From: Rhamnusium bicolor
Taxonomy: Eukaryota > Arthropoda > Insecta > Coleoptera > Cerambycidae
Assembly: GCA_029963845.1 (NCBI GenBank)
Contig: JANEYF010002810.1
Location: forward strand, 4,053,501 to 4,117,500
Reading direction: 5' to 3'
Length of the DNA: 64,000 nucleotides
Positions 20,265-30,811 of the stretch are shown here, in pieces. Numbering within the stretch: the stretch's first letter is position 1; every line of letters starts with the position of its first letter. Under the pieces are notes generated by a model, which made no database searches, was not told the DNA's origin, and saw nothing but the letters and a program-made list of their open reading frames with translations. The position numbers and the translations under genes were made by a program.

Positions 20265-22281
20265 CTATACATTATGAAATGGAATATATAAAAATTGTAT
20301 GCTTATAATTATTATAAATAATAATACGAACAAATAGTTTATACATAGGTATAAATAATAAAACAGATATATTTTTTAAGTTAGTAACCTTACGTACTTT
20401 ACAAGTATCCATCAAATGAATCAACTAATATTAGCAGCCAAAAAAACGTATTGTTTTGCTTTTGACAGTTCACAATTAGTGTTTATAGTTTTATGATGTG
20501 AATGTTAATGTTAATAATTCAATGTCGAAATTATTGACGTAAATTAGCATTATCATCACGAGAATTAGTACTTTTTTTAGGATCCAATATTCATATTTAC
20601 AAACTAAACAAAAACCTACTATTATTACATATGCTTAATTACATCTACTATTTAGTATCATTAATTATTACACCAAAACTCACAAGACTTATCATAATGA
20701 ATTTTTAAGATAATGTTTTGAGGGACAAAAAACAAGAAATACCTTACATACTCGATGTATATAGGTATTATTAAAAGCAAACCTACACAAAGTCATCAAT
20801 CATCAAATCATCATTTTTGTAACAATTTCTTGCACATACCAGTATTAGGTATTAGGAATAGTATAAAACGAAACATTCCCAAATCATAAATAAATTAAAT
20901 GCAATTTTCGTTGTACCAACTTTTAAATTAATTTCATGTTTAGTGTTTTAAATTTTATTGAAAAATGCATTTGGATTTTTCATAAAACTTTAAAACAATA
21001 ACTGCAATAACGGGTTGTCCATTTTTGTAGTTACAGATAGTTTTGGACAATAATAATGAAATGTGAATAGCGAAATGTAGCTATTAGATATAAATAGAAA
21101 CAAACAAATTTGCATAGTGAAAAACTGGTTAACAAACCTATACCGATTTCTTCCACCAAATTACAGCCGTGTTCTAAAAGAACCTTTAAAATCAGGATTT
21201 TGCAGAATGTGTGGAAATAGGACATTATTACAGGTTTGGTTTGGTTAAAATGTTTTTAGGACTTTGTTATTGTTCTAACGACTACAATAATATAAATTGC
21301 TGGTTATTATTTTAATTATAATAAAAAGGTCTGACAATGAAAATTCCTACATAATTTTTTTATCACAAGTTTTATCTATAACAAAAATAAACAACTACAA
21401 TTTTATATTAATCTAGTGGTTATAATTAGGGTGGCTAAGCATTCTCCTATTAGGACAGTTCTACTTTGCCACATTTTACTCTTTGTCCTACTCTTAAATT
21501 AATTTGTACTCCAATGTCAAAAATTGTGCAGAGTGCAGGTAAAAACAATAGGAATATTTACTTGAGCTTGGGCAATTTGATTTCTCCGCTGGATAATATT
21601 AAATGTTCACCCTCACTAATATTATTGCGAGGGTCGTGGTGTCAAGGATCGTGGTCATACTGCGTAATGTTGTTTAGATTAACAATATTATATTTTGTGT
21701 ATTTTTTTTATAGAATTATATGTTTATATTTTGTTTTTGCAATTCTATTTGTTTTTTACTTTTTTGCTATTTCATATTTTCATTTTTCATCTAAATTTTA
21801 CAAATTGAATTTTTTTAACTCAACCTTAGAAATGTCCTTTACAAATTAGAATGCTTTGCAACGGCAACTCTGGTTAAAGTAGTAGCAAAGGCCTACAACC
21901 ATTTTAAATAGCCATGTTTGGTTTTTATTAAATATAAGTTTTATTAAAAGTATTTTTAACACCACCAAAATTTATGACTTTACCATCATTTTTTGATTAT
22001 AGGAACATAACTTTTTTTTGTATTGTACAGGTCTTTAAATTAGTCCTGATGATTTCTAATATATTTTCAGATTGTTATAATTAAAAAAAAAAATTATAAA
22101 GAACGTTTTTGTGGCCGACTGTAAGTTTACGCATATATATATAGTTCTACTATATTTTTCATTTTTGTATGAATTTTGTTCCTTTGAATTAAATTTCAAA
22201 AAAATAAGAGTTGTTCTATTTCATTTCCATATATTACACCGTGAATGACTTGCTTGTAAAATATATATATATAGTACGTAA
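20265..22281. other. Non-coding region
   Basis: AT-rich. The 127-codon frame at 21466-21849 is hydrophobic and F-rich through T-runs, with no recognisable domain, and is not supported as a gene. Confidence 0.45.
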
Positions 22282-22441
22282 GTATATGTTACCGTAAACG
22301 CCCAACAACCAGTAAATTGCTAAACCGAGGATTATTTGTCAATTTGACATGACAAATCTAGGAAAATTTTTCATAGATTTATCAAGTCAAAATGGTAAAT
22401 CTTGGGATTTACTGGTTATCGGGCTTTTGCGGTACATATAC
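22282..22441. mobile_element. 160-bp palindromic MITE
   Basis: Left arm GTATATGTTACCGTAAACGC continues to CCAGTAAAT and is inverted at the right as ATTTACTGG to GCGGTACATATAC. Arms are about 38 bp with a few mismatches. Superfamily unknown. Confidence 0.7.
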
Positions 22442-22567
22442 ATCAGCTTAGAAAACTGCCATACGACATGCATCTTATATTATACCTTTAGTGAGAGGCT
22501 TTTTACTTTATGAAGATGAAAGGAATAGGGCATCATATTTTTCATCTTCTTAAGGTAGTTGCAAATT

Positions 22568-23357
22568 CAGTGGTGGAACTAAGAGCGGGCCGCGGCTGGT
22601 GAATTATACGTTATGCCATATCTAAAAATTGCGGAGCATGGGACCCATGCCATATTTTAAAATAAAACTAAAGACTAAATACCGAGACGATAGCACAGTT
22701 GTCTGGAGTGTTGTTGTGTGGCAGAACACGATTAGTCATTATCTATCTCTCCTTAGTTCGAGTCTCAGCTACGGCATCTGCCAAATCTCGGAGGGAATGG
22801 TTGTTGTTTGTGTGTCTGACCTGATTGAGTGGTGGAATGTGCTAAACACAGCCATGACTAGTCACCGTCTATCTCTTCTGAGTTCGAGTCTCAGCTGCGG
22901 TATCTGGTAAATGTCGGAGGGAATGGTTACTGTGTGTCTGTTCTGGTTGAGTGGTGGAATAACAATGTACTAAACTCCGCCAGGACGTTAATATAAATAA
23001 GACGATAAAAAACAACCAAGGTTATTTTGTAGACAATTTGAAAAATATTAGCAAAAAATTGTTTTTCATAATCAGGAGAAAAATTTATGGATAGGTTTAA
23101 AAAACCATATATCCGCAATTCTATGACAAATGAAAAACTGAACCATCTTGCAATTATAAACATGGAATCGAAAATTGTACACAATTAAAAATTAAATATA
23201 ACGAAATTTGACAGTCTGCGTAATAACCGGCGAATTTTAATTTTTTAAAATAAGTGAGTAAATATTTAATTCATATTCATTGTGTTTATTGGCCCTACAG
23301 AAATATTTGTGGCCCACTCAGAGGCACAACTTTAAATTTAAGCTAGTTCCGCCACTG
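22568..23357. mobile_element. Non-autonomous hAT-type element, 790 bp
   Basis: Ends CAGTGGTGGAACTA and, inverted, CAGTGGCGGAACTA match hAT-type terminal repeats. The flanking octamers TGCAAATT (22560-22567) and TGCAATTT (23358-23365) differ at one base, fitting the 8-bp duplications of hAT elements. No hAT transposase is visible. Confidence 0.75.
22706..22975 (+). repeat. ~122-bp repeats with tRNA-like B boxes inside the hAT element
   Basis: Units begin GAGTGxTG at 22706, 22827 and 22949. The first two contain AGTTCGAGTCTCAGCT, matching a polymerase III B box (GGTTCGANTCC), at 22755 and 22881. They may come from a tRNA-derived SINE captured by the element; no clear A box or tRNA fold is seen. 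Confidence 0.55.
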
Positions 23358-23365
23358 TGCAATTT

Positions 23366-24071
23366 TTTCCCAAAAAGATACGTTGCGTTCATAATGTTCA
23401 TTTCATATGCCAGCGCATAAACTGATGAATATAATAATAATATATTTTACTATTAAGCCAATCAATTCACAGAGTCAATAACTTTTTTAACTTAAATTGT
23501 TAGAATCGAAATATACTGTATGTAATTTTATATCCGATTTCAACTGCATATAAAATTAAACGAGTATACTAAAAAAACTAAAATACCTAATAAATAAACA
23601 GATATAAGATTTAACGTAAATTACTGTTCATTTATACAGGTCGGTTCTCACAATTACATAAAATCGAAAAAATATGTAATATTTAAACGACTGCAAGAAG
23701 AAGATATTTATGACAAAAATAAACATGTTAAGAGCATTCAACGGACATCGAAACACGAATTTTTCCTCCAATGGAAACGATCGAAATTAGATCGAAAATG
23801 GTAACGGTTTACAAACAAATATGAAAATTTAAATTATTGTCGCTTTTTCTTCATTTATCATCTTTTTCTTGTTGGGATTTTTTTCGACATGCATATGTTG
23901 TCTAAGCTTACAAGAGAAAATGGGATTACCGGTTATTTCTTATATTACCAGGAGAGTAAACCTCTGCACCCGCGGGCTCAAAGAAACATTTCAAGGGCAT
24001 TTTTTAACATTTCAAGTGTATATTTTTGACAAGTTTCGTTTTCAAGACGTTACGGTAATATTCAACTTTTT
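23366..24071. other. Non-coding region
   Basis: No supported feature. The frame near 23869-24141 crosses into the following palindromic remnant. Confidence 0.35.
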
Positions 24072-24207
24072 TTATAACACTAACGTGTTTCCATCTTTTC
24101 ACATCAAAACACCATATACTACACCCATTTTGAGCATATGATGTTTTAATGTTTAGTGGAAAATCATGTCAGTATTAGTAGCTTCACATTAAAGGTTCCA
24201 ACCCATT
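24072..24207. mobile_element. Relic of the Penelope-type palindrome, centre lost
   Basis: Left flank AAAACACCATATACTACAC and right flank GATGTTTTAATG to AAAGGTTCCAAC match both outer parts of the hairpin element at 49169-49350. The central GAAACGCGCGTC segment is missing here. Confidence 0.55.
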
Positions 24208-25080
24208 TTTTTTATATTTGTATAGTAAAAAAAAACAACAAGAAAAAAACGAAAAAAGTTAAGGTCTTTGATCACCTTATGAATCTTAATTGAACCAAAA
24301 GATGCGATACACATCACTACAATTCATATGTTGTATACTCCTATTATCAGACGAACTTTTATGAGGATTTAACTTGAAAGTTGCAATTTTTAATAATAAT
24401 AATAATAATAATAGATTTATCCCTAAAATATATTCGTATTGTTTTTTGCCCCCTCTGTACGGGTGTTTATAGACATGTATATACACACGATCTCAGCGTA
24501 GTTGCCTATTTGTTTTCATTCTCAATAATGAACTATACTAGAAACAAGAAAATCATTTTTTTAAATTTTTTTCTTAAAAACATTCAAGGCACTCTTTGTG
24601 CGTGTTATTGAATATTTTTACTAGTAATAATCTTGTAAAGCAAAAATTTTAATTAATATCACAATAGTTAATTTTCAGCAAATACTTCCGCTTTACAAGT
24701 TTTTGGCAATATGTGCTAAGAACGTGACAATTTCTAGTCATCTTTGTGCGTGTATAAGTTGACAAACGATCATTAATATTTTCCAAAAATTTGTGCGTGA
24801 TCTTGCTTTGTATTTCCTTAACCAGTTAATATCTCATTAAAAATAAATATCTTTAAACTATTATGGAAACTGCTATGTATCGAGGCTCTATAAAATCCAT
24901 TGTCAAAGAAAAAAATATTTTTTTACACTCAGTATAATTATTACACTATCATTCAACTTTTTATTTTTAGATGAAACGGACGGTCAGCGCCAAAACCAAT
25001 ATAATTGAATTATTATTTATCAAAAAAAATTATGTCAAATCATTTCCAATAATTCCAAATACGACTCGCTTCATTGGATG
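24208..25080. other. Non-coding with (AAT)n tract
   Basis: An AAT microsatellite of about seven units lies at 24391-24413. Nothing else supported. Confidence 0.5.
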
Positions 25081-25218
25081 TTATAACAAGAAAACACAAT
25101 TTACTTTATTTTTTTATCACTATTTTATTATAACTTCCAGTTACTGCGGTTTCGGCACAACGTGAAGTTATAATAAAATAGTGATAGAAGACAAAGTAAA
25201 TTGTGTTTTCTTGTTATA
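25081..25218. repeat. Long near-perfect hairpin
   Basis: Arms 25081-25138 and 25163-25218 (about 56 bp) differ at only a few positions. The outer motif is TTATAACAAGAAAACACAAT and the inner is TATTATAACTTC. A ~24-base GC-richer loop separates them. A foldback MITE or hairpin-RNA source is possible. Confidence 0.85.
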
Positions 25219-25799
25219 TGATCATGATTGATTATCACAAAGTAACGGCTTACACCATTCACTTCATTAGAGTCCTGTATATTTAAAATGTTTCAAAATT
25301 ATATACCATACAACATACAAAACGTGTTCAAAAAATCGATCAAAAATTTTTGTAAATAAGATTCGGTACATCACAACCTTCGAAAGTTATCACATTTCGT
25401 AATTTTAATGTTTAAAAAATTTGTCAGACTTCTTTCTATTCACTTTAATTTAAAATAGGCCCTTATTTAAATTTTTGAATTTTTTAGCAACTATACAGTC
25501 TTCTATCATCTCATTTATTTAATTCTTAATTAACTTACCTACCTATACATCTTCATTCATCTATTTTCAACCGCCACCACAAAATGCTTTCGAATCTCTT
25601 TCTACAAAACAATTTCTTATGTATTTTGGATTATAAGTGGTGAATGGTAATGGTAGTGGTGGGGGAGACTGATAAGCAAGTAGGTTGAAGACGGACCATT
25701 TTTACCAACCCACAGCTGTTCCCTCAGCCATGTACTACTCTTGCTCCCTCGTCGAATTGTTCCAATCTTCTAATGAAGATCAGGATGTCAATTAGTCCG
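25219..25799. other. Non-coding; probable LINE 3' UTR in the last part
   Basis: Sequence from about 25650 to 25800 is GC-richer and is probably the 3' untranslated end of the minus-strand LINE that follows. No poly(T) marks the end. Confidence 0.4.
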
Positions 25800-26735
25800 A
25801 GGGACATCATTTTCTCCCTTAGAAGTTCCTCAGTACCGAAGATGCTGTGCCTCAGGCGCTCGAACGCTCACACTGCCCCAGTAAATGGTAAGATGCGTCT
25901 TCATCACTTCCGCATCCTGGACATGTAGGGTCTTTCTCAACACCTGTCAATGACAGATGTCTCCTAAGTATGCAGTGGCCTATCAGAACTCCGATTAAAA
26001 GATTCAGAGTCTTTCGACTCCAGCCCAGTAACCAGACCAACCTTGACTTGTTCGGCACCTCACAAAATCTCGAGTTTGCCTACAGGCCCTGTTGGCCCTC
26101 AGTGTCTCGTGGGCCCACTCATCGAGGGCTGTCGTGACCTGTGTGATGCCCAGTATAGGCCTAGACCCGAGGCAGAGCTCCTCGGCTCCAAGTCTAGCAA
26201 AATCATTGGGCTTCTCGTTGCCTGGAACCCCAGAATATTCTAGCACCCACATTAGTCTTACTTGTTTATGCCTGGCAATCTCTTCTAGGGCATCGCCATA
26301 CTCCTGAACGTGAGCTGATCTCGACCTGGGGGAGCACACCACTTTTAGAGCAGCCTGGCTGTTGGAGCAGATGTATACCATATGTTACGCATCGCTCGAT
26401 CATATGACACCGCTAGGATGGCGTAAACCTCTGCATGGAAGACCGTGGTGTACGAACATAGAGCAAAGTTCTCCTGCACTTTCCAGGTGGCTACACGAGA
26501 ATCGTATGTGTAGCACACCAGAGAGTCCGAAGGGAAGTCAATTCTCCCTTCACACCATTCCGTCCTGCTGGGAAAAGTAAGAATATATTTCATTTCCAAC
26601 CTTAGCTGGTCTTTTGCTTCTCTCACTTTTAGGGCAGAGATGGGCATTTCCCTCTCCGCCAGTCCAGCAATTGCTGCGTGACCTCCAGCCTGAACATCGC
26701 AAGCTCCCAGAATCTGAGAGACGAATCTTGAAAGA
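25800..26735 (-). pseudogene. LINE RNase H and zinc-knuckle remnant
   Basis: Three minus-strand frames read through with shifts near 26360 and 26040. The first holds LTFPSRTEWCEGRI, VCYTYDSRVATW and TTVFHAEVYAILA, the start of a LINE RNase H; the usual TDGS is altered to TYDS. The second has CSNSQAALKVV (active-site region SDSQAALK with D changed to N) and MWVLEYSGVPGNEKPNDFARLGAEE (family pattern WVPGHSGxxGNExADxLAR, H changed to Y). The third ends in a CX2CX8HX4C knuckle, CPGCGSDEDASYHLLGQC. Changes at catalytic positions and frameshifts show it is inactive. GC content is well above the flanks. Clade is R1/LOA/jockey-like, not resolved. Confidence 0.8.
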
Positions 26736-27271
26736 ATAAGTTATATTTTATTCAAAATGATTTTTTTTAATTAAGAAAGTCGAGTCTAAAAATGTAATGG
26801 TTCATAATTATTAGTTTTCGAGCCATTTTGAATTTCAAACGTTTTTGTTTTTTTTTTAAGCAGGCTTATATTATTATACAGATCGAACCAAGAAGGAGCG
26901 ATCACGAAATGTTACGACCAATTAATGAGTGGCCTACGACGTTTAGTACACGCATGAGACTTTCGAACAACAACAATATCAAGGTTGAATTTAGTGAGTA
27001 CGCGGCCCCACTCCGCAGAGCAATTGCAGTATCGCATCAGTTGTGGTAACCATATTGCTAGTAGCAATGTAACATATTAATTACATTTGCTTTATTTTGT
27101 TATATTACTACAAACCAAATAGTTTCATATTCTACTAAATTTCCGTTAAAATCAGTTTCTCTCACCAAATTATTTTTAAAATGGAGTTTGTATAATTTTA
27201 ATTTTAAAGTGTATTGAAATTGGTGGTTTGGTGGCGTATTCGGTCAATATATTTCTGAGTTTTATATATAG
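26736..27271. other. Non-coding region
   Basis: A GC-richer patch around 26880-27050 with frame MLRPINEWPTTFSTRMRL is unidentified; it could be repeat-derived. Confidence 0.35.
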
Positions 27272-27330
27272 ATTCCGTGATCAAGTGATTAGGACACTCC
27301 GGGATCCCAAGCCTCCTAGATTTTCACTAG
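27272..27330 (+). repeat. Possible SINE head fragment
   Basis: ATTCCGTGATCAAGTGATTAGGACAC followed by GGGATCCCAAGCC resembles the tRNA-like head of the SINE at 39.44 kb (TGGTCGAGTAGTAAGGACAC). Short and diverged, so tentative. Confidence 0.3.
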
Positions 27331-28639
27331 TTTTTCCAAAGTCTTAAGTCAGTGAAAACTACGTTTCTAATGAAGTTTTCGTCCTCGTTAATTTTTTGGT
27401 AAAATTCCATGCAGTGGATATTGTGCGTGGTAAAAATTTCATGGGGTTTTTCACTTTTGTAAGAATGATGTTATTACTATGATTCTTTAGAATTCTTCTT
27501 ATTGTTGTGGCATCGGCATTTGAAGTTACTGTCTTTTACAGTGGAAAATGTCACGTTCTTATTGACGCTGGCACAAACCATGATTTCTAGCAATTTCCTG
27601 TTACCATTTTCTTATTTATCTTACCGTATGGTTTTGGTGATGCCATTTAATAGTTTTCTCTTTTGCAGTTGGTATATTTTCATTATTTGAATTTGAATTT
27701 GAAGAATGTGAATTTATTGTGTGTAGAACTCACCCTTGTTGTTTCTATCTCTCGAGCGAAATGAAATAAAGAAGAAAGGGGCAAGCCATCTGCGGAACAT
27801 GTTCGAACCTCTGCTTTGTTGTTTTTACTACATAATATATATCGTTGAAAAGAGATTATTTAACAAATCCAGAATCCTCACACTGCATTATATTGATTTA
27901 TTCAAGACTTGTGTTTAAATTTTGAAAATGCAGGCCAATATCTAAGTCTTTTGAAGATGTAAAATGACTCCCAAGCCATTTATTACTATTTGATCGAAAT
28001 GTGTATGCTCTTGACAATCAGCGAGAAATCGCGGTTTCATTGGGTTCGGAAAATGAAATTAATACCAGAGTACACTAATACTGAATGTTAAGTCTTCGAA
28101 CGCATGGCTTCCTGCCGATTAAGGCTATTACAGTAACATAAAATATGCCTGTTAATCTTTTTCTTTGAATGTTTTAGGTCAGTCTTGAAATAGCAAATGT
28201 TATAATAGGTGCCTTGATACAAAATATGAGACACAAAATAGTTATAGTCTCTCGCAAATGTTAAAATTACTTACTGCAACACTAATATGAAGCTGCAATA
28301 TGATTGGGGGTACAAACAACACGGCTTTTTTTTATTGACCCAATAGCCGTTCATTAAATTTTATATATTTATTCGGAATAATTCTAATTGTGACAAGTGG
28401 ATGCAAATGTTCGAAAAATGACCAGTTTATTCTACTTAATTGAGTTTACGAATCGATAAGAAATTTATTTTTATCTATTTTATAATTCCATTTTCTTACA
28501 GCAATAGTATAAGGAAATGAATGATTTTTTAAGTATGTGCGCCCGTCTGTGTATATCCATGAAAACTTAAAAAGTACGAATTACGAATTAACCGAATTTC
28601 ATGCTTTATATTTTCAATGCGTCTTCTTGGTTGAAAGCT
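27331..28639. other. Non-coding region
   Basis: No supported feature. The short frames at 27502-27918 have no recognised domain. Confidence 0.4.
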
Positions 28640-28775
28640 AAACGTACTTGGCCTCCAACCCCATGCTAATTTCCTCAATTTTCTTCAAAAAAATTAATTA
28701 AGCCCAGTATAATTGATGTGTGTTCGTGTATTTCAAAGCCCCCTGCCACACAAGGTATTTTGGGTGTTAATTCGA
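28640..28775 (+). repeat. Diverged SINE body copy
   Basis: AAATTAATTAAGCCCAGTAT, GATGTGTGTTCGTGTATTTC and CCCCCTGCCACACAAGGTA parallel the body of the copies at 39.44 and 58.79 kb (AATTAATTCC, GGATGTGTGCCCGTTGTCTC, CCACACAAGGTA). The tRNA-like head is not clear. Confidence 0.5.
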
Positions 28776-29483
28776 TAATAGTAATAATCATACATTAAAC
28801 TCGGTTACATTCTTGCAAATTTTGCCTTTCATGCGGATGTCATATAAATTCTGATTTGAAAACCGGCAATAATGAACAAAAATGTGTAGAAACAGGTAGC
28901 ACTTATTGTACTTCTTGCAGCTAGATTTTTGAAATTGCCCCTAACTGTGCACCTACTGATTTCAAAAACTAAAGTGATATTTCGTCCCTTAATACACAGT
29001 CACCAAACAGAATGATCTCCGAAAAAATATTTTGTTGATTACCCTACGTTATAGGGATAAACTATTTCTGCACCAAATATGGCGCTATTTGATGTATTCT
29101 TTGAGCGCAAAATCGAATGACAGAAAATTTTGGACAGAATAGTTCTGCTCTCAAGCGATGATTTATTTTCACAAAAAATATCACACTGCAAAAGATTTGC
29201 CGCCAAGCAATGGAACATTTAAATATCATATTTTAAATTTACCAAAATTTGGTAATTTTCTGACGTCTCAATACAATTTCCGTCACTTCGAATAAATTTT
29301 AGCTGGAAATTAAAAAATAAGAGGTTGAGACATGTAATGAACTTCCAGTTTCAAAAGTTTTAGTCATGTGGATTAATTGAAATTTCAAACGCAGTTACTG
29401 AAAATATACAGGGTGTGGCAATAGTGCGTCTGACTTCGAAATGTCGAGTTCTATGATTCTATGATAGCTAGAAAATTAATTTA
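28776..29483. other. Non-coding, TACAGGGTG element end at 29407
   Basis: A TACAGGGTGTGGC end lies near 29407; it may be the outer end of the following long-inverted-repeat element or of another member of that group. Otherwise nothing supported. Confidence 0.35.
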
Positions 29484-30811
29484 AAAACATAAATAAACTG
29501 GACAAAAAGTCTATAACCGGAAATTATTTTTGAATATACAGGGTGAGCCAAGACGATTCTACAGGGTCAACTAACATTTTTTTTAAATGGAATGCCATGT
29601 ATATCAGAACATTTTTTGGAACCTCCTTGTGGCCTTCTTCCACTCCTGTATTTTTATTGACTCCCTCCCAACCACTTGGATGTAATGATTTCTTTTGTTG
29701 AAATTATGCCATTTACACGAGTATATTAAAAAAAATCACTATAGTCACAATTATCGATTTTAAGAAAAAATATGTTAATACCAGTTACAAGACATCTCTG
29801 TGATGATACTCTGCCATTTTCATTTCCTAAAAGTATACAGGGTAGCCCAAAATAATTTTTAAATTTACAACTATCTGAACTGAATTTTCTAAATTTTTTC
29901 AAATGGAACATATATTTTTCGACGATGTGATGTAGAATTGAAAATCGAATATTTTTTTGTATGTACATCCCTATGGCTATTTGTAACCATTTTCGATTTA
30001 TTGAACAATAACTGCAAAATTCAGCACTAAAAATTTAAAATATATTTTTTTTGTAATTCAAGAGAAGATATTATAAAAAGTGCTCCACATTTTGATTGAC
30101 ACGCATTTCTATGCGTCTTTGGAATGAGGTTTCTATTGTTCATAAAATTGCCGGAGTAATACTTCTAAAAGCATTTATTATCATTTCCTTCAAATTTTGA
30201 ATTGTTGTTGGTGTGATGTTTTTATACGCTTCATGTGACATGTTATTATAATACCTTCTCTTGAATTATTTGAAAAAAAAACTCATTTTTAATTGTTATT
30301 GCTGAATTTTGCAGTTATTGTTCAATAAATCGAAAATGGTTACAAATAGCCATAGAGATGTACATACAAAAAATTCTACATTACATCGTCGAAAAAATAT
30401 ACAGGGTGTTCCATTTGAAAAAAATTGAGAAAATTCAGTTCAAATAGTCGTAAATTTAAAAATTATTTTTGGCCACCCTGTATACTTTTAGGAAGTGAAA
30501 ATGGCTGAGTGTCATCACACAGATGTCTCATAACAAGTACTAACATATTTTTTCTTAAAATCGATAGTTGTGATTGTAGTGATATTTTTAATATACACGT
30601 GTAAATTACATCCAAGTGGTTGGGAGAAAGTCAATAATAATACAGGAGTGAAAGGACGCCATAAAGAAGTTCCAAAAAATTTTCTGTTATACATGGCATT
30701 TCATTTTAAAAAAAATATTAGTTGACCCTGTAGAATCGTCTTGGCTCACCCTGTATATTCGAAAATAATTTCCGGTTATAGACTTTTTTTGTCTAGTTTA
30801 TTAATGTTTTG
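29484..30811. mobile_element. Tc1/mariner-like element with ~570-bp inverted repeats
   Basis: Left arm 29484-30077 and right arm 30246-30811 are inverted copies with scattered indels. Internal landmarks CAGGGTGAGCCAAGACGA and CAGGGTxGxCCAAAAxxA occur in both. The ~170-bp centre carries a transposase C-terminal remnant on the minus strand, so the element probably arose by inverted duplication of a terminus plus internal deletion. The arms are long enough to form extended double-stranded RNA if transcribed. Confidence 0.8.
30064..30240 (-). pseudogene. Tc1/mariner-like transposase C-terminal remnant
   Basis: The minus strand reads EAYKNITPTTIQNLKEMIIN and, after one stop, SFQRRIEMRVNQNVEHFL and TAA. 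The ending RRxxxCxxxNGxHFEHLL is the usual C-terminus of insect Tc1/mariner-type transposases (here xNxNVEHFL). The DDE core is deleted. Confidence 0.6.

Noticed and set aside
21466..21849. 127-codon hydrophobic frame as a membrane protein
   Set aside because: Hydrophobicity comes from T-rich runs; no start context, family motif or neighbouring exon.
23869..24141. 90-codon frame as a gene
   Set aside because: Its second half lies in the Penelope-type palindrome relic and no domain is recognised.
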